Shown: positions 22,609 to 33,531 of the stretch, in pieces
Numbering within the stretch: position 1 is the first letter of the stretch
Layout of the letters: each line of letters starts with the position of its first letter
Assembly (NCBI GenBank): GCA_038373885.1
Contig: JAWZYV010012514.1
Coordinates: forward strand, 124,001 to 188,000
Length of the DNA: 64,000 bases
Origin: Cheiracanthium punctorium
Lineage: Eukaryota > Arthropoda > Arachnida > Araneae > Cheiracanthiidae
Reading direction: 5' to 3'
Translations under genes and position numbers: made by a program
Notes under the pieces: model-generated
The model's database searches: none
What the model was told of the DNA's origin: nothing
Seen by the model: the letters and a program-made list of their open reading frames with translations, nothing else

Positions 22609-23036
22609 ATTACACATGCATAGTATATAGAAGTAACCCATACAAATACACATACGTAGTACATAGAAGTAACACATACGAATACACACACGTGGTACAT
22701 AGAAGTAACACATACAAATAGACATACGTGGTACATCGAAGTAACACATACAAATACACATACGTGGTACATCGAAGTAACACGTACAAATACACACACG
22801 TGGTACATAGAAGTAACACGTACAAACACACATACGTCATACATAGAAGTCACACGTACAAACACACATACGTCATACATAGAAGTAACACATACAAACA
22901 CACATACGTGGTACATAGAAGTAACACATACAAACACACATACGTGGTACATAGAAGTAACCCATACAAATACACATACGTGGTACATAGAAGAAACACA
23001 TACAAATACACATACGTGGTACATAGAAGTAACACA
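22609..23036. repeat. 36-bp minisatellite, about 12 units
   Basis: The unit is AGAAGTAACACATACAAA + TACACATACGTGGTACAT. The units are highly similar to one another. Because 36 is a multiple of 3, one frame stays open on several strands and phases, giving a 187-codon minus frame and a 112-codon plus frame of 12-residue repeats. There is no sign of a real protein beyond the repeat. It sits at the left edge of S unit 4, where other units have GTAGTACAGTACATAGGAAAAACA, so it probably grew from that sequence. Confidence 0.9.
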
Positions 23037-23084
23037 AATTTCGTCATAGAAATCGATGCCTATTGACGGCAGTTGGAGCATAGA

Positions 23085-24390
23085 CGGACAGACAAACGGA
23101 TATCATGAACACTTTTCAACATTGCTGGACAGTGTGAAAAAATAAAAATGGCGGCATTAAGAATTTGTGGTTTTCAGTCCTTATTTTATACGAATCGAAA
23201 GATAGACTTCTTTTTTCCTCTACTTTTATCATTATTTAAGGGCAAAAAGATCTAAGACGAAGAAATTGAATCCCGAGCCAAATGCATGCAAAAGCGAAAT
23301 TGAAATCAACTTCTGGGAGTTTACCCTTTGTAATCTCCCACTGTTAAAGGCTTTCCTCGTATTATTACATATTCTTAACACTTCGCCAATCCACGCTATT
23401 AACATCTCCCACCAAACGAATTAAATATCCGTGGCTTGTGTCGAAATTCAAATGGCAGAAGTCGTGAGGCACTCGGGATAATGCCTCGGCATCCATCCGA
23501 CACCTGCAGTGGAAAAACTCTTTTTATAGATTGATTCGAGTTTTCACCGGTTTATTATTTGAAACGCACTGACAATTTGAATTTCGTGCGACTCCAGATT
23601 CGGAATTCGAAATGAAGTGCATAAATAGATAAAAGTATTAAAATGTTTCACTCGGATTGAATGGGAAATATTTTAAATAAACTTCTGGAAGGAGAAAGGT
23701 TTGACGTCCTTTAAGAATAAACATATACTCTGCAAACGAAATGGGAAAATATATATACCTCGGGAATATGCAGAAAGATTTATCGGTTCTTTTCGAATTG
23801 ATATTCCACTTAATTTGAAAACATGTCGGATTTATGTCATTGAAAAAAAACTTGAAAACTAGCTAAGTTAATGAGCAGATAAATTGGTTCTTTTTCTTCA
23901 ATGAAATATTTCAATGAAATTCTCCCAGTGGCTTTATTCTCACAGAACGCTGTTAGTATACTTCTGTCCGAATGCTAGTGAGTCCATCTTGTGGCATATT
24001 ATGTAATTTACGCAAAAAATATCAGATATCCTCTTTGCTTGGTTAGAAATAGATGAATCTCTTGAACAATGCAGGCGAAATGAGAAAATATATATACTTT
24101 GGGAATATGCAGGAAGGCTTGTCGTTTCATTTCAAAAGACACTGCATTTGATAGAATTCGAAAATATCGCTTGATTTATGCCACTAAAATAAACATAAAA
24201 TGGACTGTGCTATAAGTACATGAATTTGTACTTTCTCTGTTCAGCGAGTCATTTTTCGAAATAATTCAATGAAAATTACGGAGGCATTTTACTGATTGCG
24301 TGAAATATGAAACATTCACTGTCTTTCATGCACACACAGAACATTACATCTATGTTTGTGTCATCATGAACCATGGGTGTCCAAAACTAA
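23085..24390 (+). repeat. S repeat unit 4 with partial extra copy
   Basis: Carries GACAAACGGATATC, GGCGGCATTAAGAATTTG, GAAATTGAATCCCGAGCC, CACGCTATTAACATC, TCCGACACCTGCAGTGGAAAAA and AATGAAGTGCATAAATAG. It has no TTAA element, so it shows empty sites. From about 24070 the end of the core (GCGAAATGAGAAAATATATAT...) repeats partially. Confidence 0.65.
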
Positions 24391-24601
24391 AGTTACAAAA
24401 TGGACGATCCTCTGGGAAAGGAATGTATCCACCGTACTTTGCTGACAAGCTAGGTTTCCACACCTCGGTCGCATAGAGCACTCGTGGAACGCTCTAGGCA
24501 GAGCCATTTGCATATCGACAAGCCCCCTCAAGGAATCTTTCAGGTTCCAAAATTTGCGCTTTTTAAAAAATGGGAATGACTGGCATCATCAATGATCAAT
24601 A
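24391..24601. other. Unassigned short interval
   Basis: GC-moderate sequence without recognised ends. Minus-strand reading gave no convincing transposase match. Confidence 0.4.
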
Positions 24602-24609
24602 CCTTCACG

Positions 24610-24794
24610 CAGGCGCGTAGCCAAGAAAATTTTTCGGGGGAGGATATGCGCCTAGAAAAATTTTCGGGGGGGGGGGATATGAACTTATATGTGTATAAAT
24701 AGACGGAATTTCATCACTAATCCAAAAATTTCGGGGGGGGATATATCCCTATATCCCCCCCAGGGATGTATCCCCCCCTCTGGCTACGCCCCTG
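24610..24794. mobile_element. hAT MITE, GGCGTAGCC type, 185 bp
   Basis: Ends CAGGCGCGTAGCC and the inverse of CAGGGGCGTAGCC. A perfect 8-bp duplication CCTTCACG flanks it (24602-24609 and 24795-24802). The inside is G- and C-run rich (GGGGGATATA). Fragments at 71-109 and 36207-36279 belong here. The 96-codon frame at 24689-24979 runs out of it and is chance. Confidence 0.9.
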
Positions 24795-24843
24795 CCTTCA
24801 CGAAAAGTGCTCGGTGGGACGCGTATATAGCTGTGGTCACACC

Positions 24844-25596
24844 TAGGGTTGCCAAATGTCCCGCGAGAGGCGGGGACGGCCCATTCCTAGGCTTTATAGG
24901 ACATGTCCCACGAAAGGTGGTTGCGGGACGCCCAGTGTCCCGTTTTCTGAATAGAATAAGCAATAATTTGATAAATTAGAAGAAATGTTAAACATTAAGT
25001 TTCTTCCATAAATAAATATGATTTTAGCAGAAGTTATTGTATACTTTAAGTTAATTTTGCGAATAAGTAATATTATGATTTCTGTAAATGTGGTTTAATA
25101 CAGATTTTTTTTTTAATAAATAAATAATTTTCATAATCTTAGTAGAAGATGGGATGTAGGACTTGAAGTTTCTTTTATTAAGGTATAGTATACATACCTA
25201 CTCATACGTTGTTCTAACTATTTCTTAAATGCCAAATTAAAAGATTTTGCTTTTTTGATGGAAGGAATTGAAAAGTTCATTTAAGTTAATGGCTAAAGAT
25301 AGTTCTGTTTGTTCTGATTATAAATAAGAGAGATACAAGACTCCATAATAATGAATGTTAATTTTTCATTGCTTTGACTGTTTTTTAATTTTTGTTAACT
25401 GGGTTGCCTGTGTAATTATGCCAAAGTAAAACATAATATTCAATGAAACTACTTAAAATGTGAAAGTTAAATCTGGTTTTTGTAGAATTTTCTCGCCTTT
25501 CTGTAATGAGTATGCTGGGCTCCGCTTTTTTGAGTCACATTCCGAATGTTAATTGCGAGAGTCTCTACAATTCGCGAATGAACGCTGGCAAGCCTA
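24844..25596. mobile_element. hAT element with TAGGGTTGCCA ends, 753 bp
   Basis: Ends TAGGGTTGCCAAATG and the inverse of TAGGCTTGCCAGCG. Flanks GTCACACC (24836-24843 and 25597-25604) are a perfect 8-bp duplication. No transposase frame was found. It is non-autonomous or decayed. Confidence 0.8.
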
Positions 25597-25604
25597 GTCA
25601 CACC

Positions 25605-26202
25605 CAGGGTGCGAATTGACGGGGGGGATGCCGATTGTCCCCGGCTGAAGAATGTAATATCCCTGGCTAGTGAAATATTAATGGATCCCTGCCAGGGATA
25701 CTATTTATCCCCTGCTGGAGAAATGTTAAAATGAGTCTCTGTCCTTACAAATTCAACAGTACCTAACGATTTAAGTATTCAGAATAGAAATTCTTTTATT
25801 TACTAGACAAAGGAGCAAGTTACAAACAACCCTTTGAAATAGATATATGCATGCCTGATGCTACTTCTCATTCTGTAACTGGGGTCAGGTTCCAAAGGAA
25901 GACTGCGAAATGAACGAGCAAGTGCTGCTCTGCCACGAGCCGAATTTGAGGGTAGACGTAGAATCGACATAGGCAGGAATATATTTGCACAGAAAATTGG
26001 AGGTCGACTTTGTTAGACTTTAAGTCACTTCCCAGACATGTTGTCGACTGAATTTGTTATATAATACTTAATATATTAAGTGAGTGGAACATATACACCT
26101 CTTCTCCCCCCCACCTTTTTTTCTTCTTTTCAAATGTCCCCCCCTGGAGAATGTTTTCTTTCAAATGTCCCCCCCAGGAGAAAATGTTCAATTCGCACCC
26201 TG
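25605..26202. mobile_element. hAT MITE (CAGGGTGCGAATTGA ends), 598 bp
   Basis: TIR CAGGGTGCGAATTGA at both ends. Flanked by GTCACACC at 25597-25604 and 26203-26210, the same octamer that flanks the neighbour at 24844. Sister of 14985-15656. The frames near 26080-26290 start in its C-rich right end and are not genes. Confidence 0.9.
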
Positions 26203-26377
26203 GTCACACCCCTTGTTAGACGAAGCAATAAAGAATTACGAAATATCCTATTTGACCCATGTCGCTTTCATTTGCATATAAGCCTACATTAAATGCCTAT
26301 GCAAATAATTTTGCTAGCGTTTCCTGGTTCCCAGAATGAGGCATGACATGAGTATACCGAAACCTCTTTTTCATTAA

Positions 26378-26467
26378 CCCTTTAAGGCGAGCCCCTTTCC
26401 CAATTCAAAAAAAAGGGCAGCCGAAAAAAGGGCTGTGCCGCACAGCCAGCTGCGTGAAAAAAGGGGT
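26378..26467 (-). mobile_element. TTAA-A remnant
   Basis: TTAA at 26374-26377, then CCCTTTAAGGCGAGCCCCTTTCCC, AAAGGGCAGCC and the central palindrome CACAGCCAGCTGCGT. Most of both arms is lost. It is followed directly by the R3 repeat. Confidence 0.7.
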
Positions 26468-26557
26468 ATATCGAAAGGGGTTCGAACTTTTTAAAAAAAC
26501 ATTCTGATAGAGTTTTTGCAGTTTATACAAATTCAATAAAAGTTAAATATCCTTTAA
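26464..26557 (+). repeat. R3 repeat copy 1
   Basis: ATCGAAAGGGGTTCGAAC, GTTTTTGCAGTTTA and CAAATTCAATA match 32768-32859. Both copies end at a TTAA into which a TTAA-type element has inserted. Confidence 0.6.
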
Positions 26558-26955
26558 CCCTTTGAAGCGCAACCCTTTTGAAAAAAGGGCACCCTTTCTT
26601 GACGACAGCTGGCTGTGCCACACAGCCAGCTGCGTCATAAAAGGGTCTCAAGATCTGTGGCAAGCGATGAACGTTTCGATCGTCCGCCATCTTGCTGGTC
26701 GTTAAGTCGAGCGATGGCAACGACTGTCCATTCTTCAGCATTGGGCACTCTATCCAGCTGTTCTCGCGTTCTTACATTTTTCAGCAGATGTCAGTGCTGT
26801 TAAAAATAATCGTGACAATTTGTTTACGGGAAATGACGTGGAGCTATGTCACCCGCAACTATTTTTATAGAAATGAAATCTATTCTTCGTGACTGGCAAC
26901 AGTCAAAACGTCAGAGTTTGGTGTTCCCAGAGTGGGATCACTGCGCTTTAAAAGG
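26558..26955 (-). mobile_element. TTAA-A element, inverted
   Basis: TTAA at 26554-26557 and 26956-26959. The left end is CCCTTTGAAGCGCAACCC (the family's right end) and the right end is CACTGCGCTTTAAAAGG. The left inverted arm is shortened. The frames on both strands here (62-72 codons) are repeat readings. Confidence 0.9.
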
Positions 26956-26959
26956 TTAA

Positions 26960-27478
26960 AATGACACTTATTTTTATCTTGCTTTTTTGAGGGCATTTTA
27001 CAAATACGTCTATTAAAAGTTCGTAAGCACATCAATAATATATATACATTCATATGTATTTTCCAATGGTGTTATTTAAGGAACACATATGTGACCTTCC
27101 TTGCGTTACTTTTCGCAAAGAAGGAATATTCTTTGAGAAAAATTAACTGCTCCGCTGTTTTATGCCGGAGCAATAAAATGACTGTGAAATAAATAACACG
27201 ACTGTAAGATCACGGCTTAATGGCTCCCTACATCCCCGCGCTAGACGGAGAACATAAATAGAATATATTTAAAACACCCGCGTTTAATATTTCTTCAGGG
27301 ATAAAACGGGCGAAAGTTTCTCCCAAACTTTTGACACTTAAATTTGGAAATATTCAGGAAATTTGTTCCTGTAACCGATGATTGAAAAATGTTTCTAGGA
27401 AAGTTTAAGTTGAATGGATTGACGCCTTTGCACAATGGCGTAGCGGAGAGCTCCGTGCAGACTGGGACCCCTGCATAG
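26960..27478. other. Unassigned interval
   Basis: No terminal repeats or homology recognised. Ordinary AT-rich sequence. Confidence 0.45.
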
Positions 27479-27888
27479 CTTTAACGCGCAGTGTTCCCGG
27501 TCTGGGAACACCAAACTCTGACGTTTTGACTGCTGCCAGTCACGAAGAATAGATTGGATTTCTATAAAAATAGTGGCGGGAGACAGAGCTCCACGAGAAT
27601 CCTTTACATTTTAGCACGTCATTTCCAGTACACAAAATGGTCACGATTATTTTTAACACCACTGACATCTGCTGAAAAATGGAAGAATGCGAGAACAGCT
27701 GAATAGATTGCCCAACGCTGAAAAAAGGGCAGCCGTTGCCATCGCTTGACTGAACGACCAGCAAGAGGGCGGACGATCGAAACATTCATCGCGTGCCACA
27801 GATCGAGAGACCCTTTTTTTCACGACAGCTGGCTGTGCGGCATAGCCAGCTGTCGTCCAGCATTGGGAAAGGGTTGCACCTCAAAGGG
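27479..27888 (+). mobile_element. TTAA-A element, left tip lost
   Basis: Begins TTTAACGCGCAGTG without the TTAACCC tip; the right end TCAAAGGG is followed by TTAA (27889-27892). The right inverted arm is deleted after CAGCCAGCTGTCGTC. Confidence 0.85.
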
Positions 27889-28019
27889 TTAAAATAGTTA
27901 TATGTAATTTTTTAGGCACTGAGAATAGTTTTCAAATAATGCACATTCCAATATTATATTCCCTCTGAATTCCCCAATAAGCAAGCCCCTTTCCAATATC
28001 CAGCCGAGGGACCCGAAAA

Positions 28020-28175
28020 GACCCAGTCCGGGCCTGATCTAGAGAACTGCACGGGCCGAAAATTTTTAGCCCGGCCCTTAGACAAAATAAAGAAATTAGG
28101 AATGGCCCGGCCCGTTTAAAATTCAGATATTAAGGCCCAACCCGAACTAACTTAATTAAATTCACCGTTTCACGA
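28020..28175. mobile_element. GC-rich repeat fragment, possible hAT end
   Basis: CAGTCCGGGCCTGA, CACGGGCCGAAAATTTTTAGCC and GGCCCGGCCCG stand out from AT-rich neighbours and resemble GGCCCG-type hAT termini. No partner end or duplication is visible. Confidence 0.3.
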
Positions 28176-28225
28176 GAATCATATTTTAATACTCATTTTA
28201 TACTTTTTATAAGTGTGTATATATA

Positions 28226-29369
28226 TCTATATAAATAAAATTAGACTTTTGTCTGTACATTTCTTGGAATTCAAAAATTTTGCGATTTCTATCCGTTTCA
28301 AGCACCCGGGAATCCGATGCGACCCTCAAAAAAAAGTTTGTCTGTCTGTCATTCTGTCATTCTGTCCGTGACGCTTTTTTTGCTTAAGCATCACGCAAAA
28401 ACGACTGAAGCGAATGGTATGAAATTGGGTGTCATGATAGGTGGTCACTCAACTTAAAACATAGGCGTCAAATTTAAAAAAAAAATCTTGATTAGATTTT
28501 CAGATTTTGCGAAAATCGTTTCAAACTGCGTAAATTTGTGTTCGCACATCACGTAATAACTGCAAAGGTGAAAAAATGATATTGGGTGAAATGATAGGTG
28601 GTCACTCACTATAAGCATCTAATTAAAAAAAAATCAATCAGATTTCGAGATTTTGTGAAAATCGTTTAAAACTGAGTGAATGTTTGTTCCCTACGTAATA
28701 ACGACTAATGCGATAGATATGAAATTTGGTCACACGATAAATGGTTGCTCAACATAAACTATAGGAGTCCAATTTTTTAAACATTTTTATTAGATTTTGA
28801 GATTTTGTGAAAATTCTCTCAAAATATGTTTATATTTCTTCAAACATCACGTAATAACGACTCATACGAATGATATGAAATTGAGTGATAGGATAGGTAG
28901 TTGCTAATCTTAATTTATAGGCGTTGAATTTTAAAAATATTTTGCTTACATTTTGAGATTTTTCAAAAATCGTTTTAAAATGCTGAAAATTTGTTCCAGC
29001 ATCACGAAATAAAGACTGCAGGGAGTGAAACGAATTTGGGTGTCAGGATAGGATGTCACTCAACTTAAATTCTAGGCTTCAAATTTTTCAAAAATGTTGA
29101 TTAAATTTTGAGATTTTGCGAAAATTATTTCGATATGCGTAAATATTCGTTCGTGCATCACATAATGACGACTCAAGCGAATGAAATGATATTACTTAGT
29201 GACTCTCTAACCTGTAATATTTTAACAATACATGAAAATGATAAGTTCGCTTTCTTTACTTTGGCAACATACTACATCCACTCTGTGTACTCCTACAATG
29301 CTGACGAAAGTTCTTGCTTTTTGGAAATTTTCATTCACTAACCCGTCGAGGACGGGTACTTCAGCTAGT
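28226..29369 (+). mobile_element. Non-autonomous Helitron with six internal tandem units
   Basis: Starts TCTATATAAATAAAATTAG and ends CTAGT at 29365-29369. The end is preceded by a perfect hairpin ACCCGTC-GAG-GACGGGT (29341-29357). It contains six diverged units of about 145-166 bp, marked by CATCACGTAATAACGACT near 28388, 28547, 28692, 28847, 28991 and 29157. No helicase sequence is present. The 77-codon frame at 29108-29341 lies in the last unit. Confidence 0.8.
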
Positions 29370-29379
29370 ATATATATAT

Positions 29380-30427
29380 ACTAGCTGAAGTACCCGTTCT
29401 TCGCACGGGAATGAATGGACTTTTGATATTACGATTTGTGGTGATTACTATTCATTGTAATAAACAGATATAGCAAAATGGATATCGCGTTATATTGTGT
29501 CCAATAATCATGCATACCGAATTTCAAGGCAATCGTTTGCACGGTGCAGAAGGCCATGCGGCGTAGCGCAATCTAGTGGCGAGTTTTAGCAAAACGGATA
29601 CGGCGAAAATATTTTTCGCATTCAGATATCGATGTATACGAATTTTCATGACTATCGGCTGGACAGTCCTGAAGTTCATGTGTTGACGCGACATCTAGTG
29701 GCAAGTTATAGGAAAATGGATAGCGCCAAACTCTTCCCCGTGTTCAAATATCTATGTATACCTATTTTCATAGCGATCATTTGCAGAGTCAAGAAGTGAT
29801 ACACTGCAGGGCCATCTAGTGGTTAATTAAAGTAATGATTTGCTACAGAGCCGTCAAATGGCGAGTTATAGCAAAATGGATAACGCCAAAATATTCTCAT
29901 TGTTCAAATAGCTATGCATACTTATTTTCATAGCGACCGTTTGAATGGTTAAGAATTTGGCCTGCTGTTGCGTCATCTAGTGGCGAGTTAAAATAACAAT
30001 GCATTGCAGTGTCATCTAGTGGTGAGTAACATCAAAAGGAACGCAGTTAGAATATATTCTTCGTGCTCAAATGTGTAAGTATAAAAAATTTTATGCCGAT
30101 CGGTCGAACGGTATAGAAGTTGATGCTTTGCAGCGCCATTTAGCGGCAAGTTACAGCAAAATGGATAGTGAAAAATATTCTCCGTGTTCTAATATTCGCC
30201 AAATTTCATCGAAATCGGTTGGACGATATTCGCATAGCAAACGGCTAAACGGAATAGAATTCGACGTTGTGCTGCGGCACCAAGTGGCAAGTTAAGGAAA
30301 ACGGATAGCATAAAAACCTTCTCCATCATAAAAGACTTAGGTGAACCAAATTTCATGGTGCAACGGTGCTCAACGGTGCTGGAGTTTTTCAACCTCATAA
30401 ACACATACCAACATTCATTTTTATCTA
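29380..30427 (-). mobile_element. Helitron in opposite orientation with tandem units
   Basis: The 3' end on the minus strand is CTAGT at 29380-29384, behind an inverted CCCGT...ACGGG stem. The interior repeats a unit of about 120-160 bp marked by CATCTAGTGGCGAG and AGCAAAATGGATA near 29570, 29690, 29812, 29976, 30014, 30136 and 30279. The putative 5' end near 30427 (TATAGATAAAAATGAATG on the minus strand) is similar but not identical to other Helitron 5' ends. The 5' end could instead be at 31475. Confidence 0.6.
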
Positions 30428-31249
30428 TAACCAGTGTTATTATATATACCAGTCTCAAATAAAATCCAGTTTCAAATCTAAGCCTCGCCAAAGTGCCAAC
30501 ATACGCCATTTTGCAAGAGTTTTTTCAGGGAATCATTCGAAGCATTGACTTAGCAGCAATCAATATGGGAAATGGTTCGACCGCCAAAGAGTAGCGCGCA
30601 TTTATTTGAAAATTGGAATCCCTTAATACAGCCGATTTTTTTTTTTTAATTATCAACTACAATGTGTTTTATTCATCGTTACTCCGATGTACTAAATGAG
30701 AAGATTTCAATTTTCTGAAATTTGGCGGAATTCCCCCAACTTAAATCAATGTACTCAATTGGCGAGAATTCTGAAGTTAGATCGCTTGAAATCCCTTAAT
30801 AACTGCATTATTTCTCCACGGATCATTAAAATTTAACGCTGTATTCTAATAAAACCTTTGCACTTGTTTTCAAAAATCTATTTCCTTAAGCTCTCAATAA
30901 ATTGCGCCAAGCCGAAAACTATGCAAACCGCTAGAACTCACTTACTCAAAATCGATATTTCAGCCTTTTTTTTTTCGCCAAACTAAAAAAATTTACACAT
31001 TAGCCTCGGAAATCTTCAATTCTTATTGTTTTGCGTGTAAAACATTACATTCTTGCTCTGATTTCCCATGCACACGATATTATAATTTTTAAAAAAATAA
31101 CCTTACGAATAATAATACTACAAAATAAATAAACTAACAAAAAAAATTCATTATTAATCTTTTATTTTTACTTTGAGAATTTAAAACAATTTATTCGGCA
31201 AAATCGCCACACATGGCAACCACGATCCTTATTTCACACTTTTTTCACT
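30428..31249. other. Unassigned interval, possibly Helitron interior
   Basis: AT-rich, with homopolymer runs and no recognised homology. It lies between two Helitron 5' ends of the same orientation. Confidence 0.4.
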
Positions 31250-31475
31250 ACAGGGTTTACAATTACGGAAAGCTTTTTGCGTGAAGAGCATAAAAAATCT
31301 CTTAAATTCCGGGAACGGGTGGACTTTCAAAGTTTTAAAGTGGACTACGATTTATTCTATATTATTTTACATATCTGTGCTAAATTTCAGGCCGATAGGT
31401 CCATTTTTGTGGATTTGTATACGAATCAAATCCACAAACAAACAAACAAAGAGAATTTCATTTTTATTTATAAGA
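31250..31475 (-). mobile_element. Helitron 5'-end fragment
   Basis: Minus strand starts TCTTATAAATAAAAATG at 31475, followed by TTTGTTTGTTTGTTTG and CGGCCTGAAATTTAGCAC, as in Helitron 5' regions at 38732 and 28226. The interior boundary is unknown. The two overlapping frames at 31277-31483 are not genes. Confidence 0.5.
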
Positions 31476-31618
31476 TAATGTAATAGGACAAAACACAGTG
31501 ATTCATTTACAAGATATCAACAACTTCTGAAAAATTGTATAAATTTAAATTGACCTTAATGGGAGGCAAGACATCATGTTGTACAGCCCGAACTACTATG
31601 ACTGCTCGTGCGTGTACT

Positions 31619-32392
31619 ATGGCCGCATTCGTAAACGCCAAACGAGTTGCACTCGTGCTTCGAGTTTCCATCTAAGGTGATCCTAAAGGAAACTGAGTGC
31701 ACTCAGTTTCAAAACTCATACGTCCGTATACAAAACTGAGTGCAATTAGTTTCAAACGAAGTAAACCGAGAGCGATTTAGGTTGATTGAGATTGTTGAGA
31801 AGATTACTTGCTGCACGTTGTTGCTGTTTACAAATGGCGTCCGTTGTTATGGAAATGTATGTTGTTATGAAAAGTATTTTACGTTTGCTGAAGTTGCAAA
31901 TATTACTTTTTCGAGGAGGAAATTCATGCATACGTTAGAAACTGCTACGAAGGTACATACTTTTTCAAAGGTAATCATTTACTTGTATTTTTCATTTTAG
32001 TCCATTCAAAAATGCATGTTTTAGTGTTGAGATTGAAGTGGATTTAAACCGTTATTAGCGAAATTTGAACATCTTTTGCTAAACACTTTTTAAAAAATCA
32101 AATTTAAGTTGAAATTTCTAAATTTTGATCTGTGCACTTCAATCATGGCCACGCTTTCTTTTTAAAATCCTATTGATTTTATATTGAGTATGTACTAAAA
32201 TATCTCCACAGCAAAATGAACACTTTTGCGAATTGTAAACAAACACGTCTCCTAGTCGACGAAACTGAAATAAACTGAAGGTGTTCGTAAAGTCCAAAGG
32301 AAACGGATAACCACTGACAGCACTCAACACACGCATTCCAGTTCCGTTACGAAAACTCGTGCAACGAGTGGGTCGTTTACGAATGCAGCCAT
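31619..32392. mobile_element. TIR DNA element (GGCCGCATTCGTAAACG), 774 bp
   Basis: Left GGCCGCATTCGTAAACG...ACGAGTTGCACTCGT matches inverted right ACGAGTGGGTCGTTTACG and CGAATGCAGCC over about 40 bp. A perfect 22-base palindrome lies at 31689-31710, centred on GTGCAC. The target duplication is unclear (AT or TAT), so the superfamily is open. The 86-codon frame at 31740-32000 and the 65-codon minus frame at 32139-32336 are inside; I recognise neither. Confidence 0.6.
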
Positions 32393-32767
32393 TATCTTCC
32401 TTCTGGAGTAATTAGAAAATGAATTGGAAAAACAAAAACCACAAAGATTAGAAGTAACCTGCTTATTTGAAATCAAAAAGATATTCTTCCCGCCCCCCAC
32501 ACACGCTTTCTTTCAAAACTAATAAAGTATTTTGATTACATCGTCCCCCAAGGGGTCTCGAAGACATAACGCAGAAGAAAAGCATTTTGGAGCGAATGTT
32601 CCTCTTGGCATATGTTTATATCCGATTATTATGGGTCGTTAGCATAATTTGCTTCGTTCATCAGAGAGACTGAGAATGAAGAAAACGATTCGATCCTGTT
32701 TCATTGGATCGCAAATTTCGAGATAATGCTATTTTTTCACGAATTCTTAGGGAAGAGTCTGAGCATA

Positions 32768-32859
32768 GATATCGAAAGGGGTTCGAACATTTTTTAAAAA
32801 AACATTTTGAAACAGTTTTTGCAGTTTAGACGAATTCAATATAAGTCAAATATCCTTAA
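32768..32859 (+). repeat. R3 repeat copy 2
   Basis: Matches 26464-26557 through AAATATCC and its TTAA. It is followed by element G here, versus TTAA-A there. Confidence 0.6.
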
Positions 32860-33075
32860 AGGCAGACGTCGCAGTCGGTTCTATTTTTTTATTTTTTTTA
32901 ATTCCTACCTTCATGAAAGTTTTATTCATATAGCCTAGTATTTTAATGGTTTGATAGGCGAAACCTTAAAATCTAAAAGAACATTTAACAATTGTTGAAG
33001 CAACTGTACATTTTACTCTAATATTTATAGAGGTAGGAATTAAAAAAAAAAAAATAGGACCGACTGCGACGCCTG
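32860..33075. mobile_element. TTAA-G foldback element, 216 bp
   Basis: The left arm AGGCAGACGTCGCAGTCGG with a T-rich run and AATTCCTACCT is repeated inverted at the right end (CGACTGCGACGCCTG). Arms are about 50 bp. TTAA lies on both sides (32856-32859 and 33076-33079), and the right TTAA is shared with the next element. Confidence 0.65.
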
Positions 33076-33079
33076 TTAA

Positions 33080-33531
33080 CCCTTTAACACGCAGTGTTCC
33101 CGCACTGGGAACACCCAACTCTGACGTTTTGACTGTTACCCGTCACGAAGAATAGATTGGACTTCTATAAAAAATAGTTGCGGGTGACCTAGCTCCACGA
33201 GAATCCTTTACGTTTTAGCACGTCCTTTCCCGTCAAAAAAAGGTCACGATTCTTTTTAACAGCACTGACATCTGCTGAAAAACGGAAGAATGCGAGAACA
33301 GGTGGATAGATTGCCCCATGCTGAAAAAAAGGGCAGCCGTTGAAATCGCTCGACTTAACGACCAGCAAGATGGGAGTCCGCCGCACAGCCAGCTGTCGTC
33401 AAAAAAGGGTCTCTAAGATTTGTATGACGCGATGCACGTTTCGATCTTCCGCCATCTTGCTGGTAGTTGAGTCGAGCGATGGCAACGGCTGCCCTTTTTT
33501 CTGCATTGGGAAAAGGTTGCGCCTCGAAGGG
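33080..33531 (+). mobile_element. TTAA-A element
   Basis: TTAA at 33076-33079 and 33532-33535. Ends CCCTTTAACACGCA and GCGCCTCGAAGGG. The subterminal stem GTGTTCCC-GCACT-GGGAACAC is intact. There is a central deletion: the left arm stops near AGATGGGAG. Frames on both strands are repeat-derived. Confidence 0.9.

Noticed and set aside
22609..23036. CRISPR-like regular repeat
   Set aside because: There are no unique spacers between repeats. The whole tract is repeat, and the DNA is eukaryotic.
22518..23081. 187-codon minus-strand frame, the longest in the window, with 12-residue repeats
   Set aside because: It is a 36-bp minisatellite. Frames stay open on both strands and in several phases, which points to repeat length, not selection.
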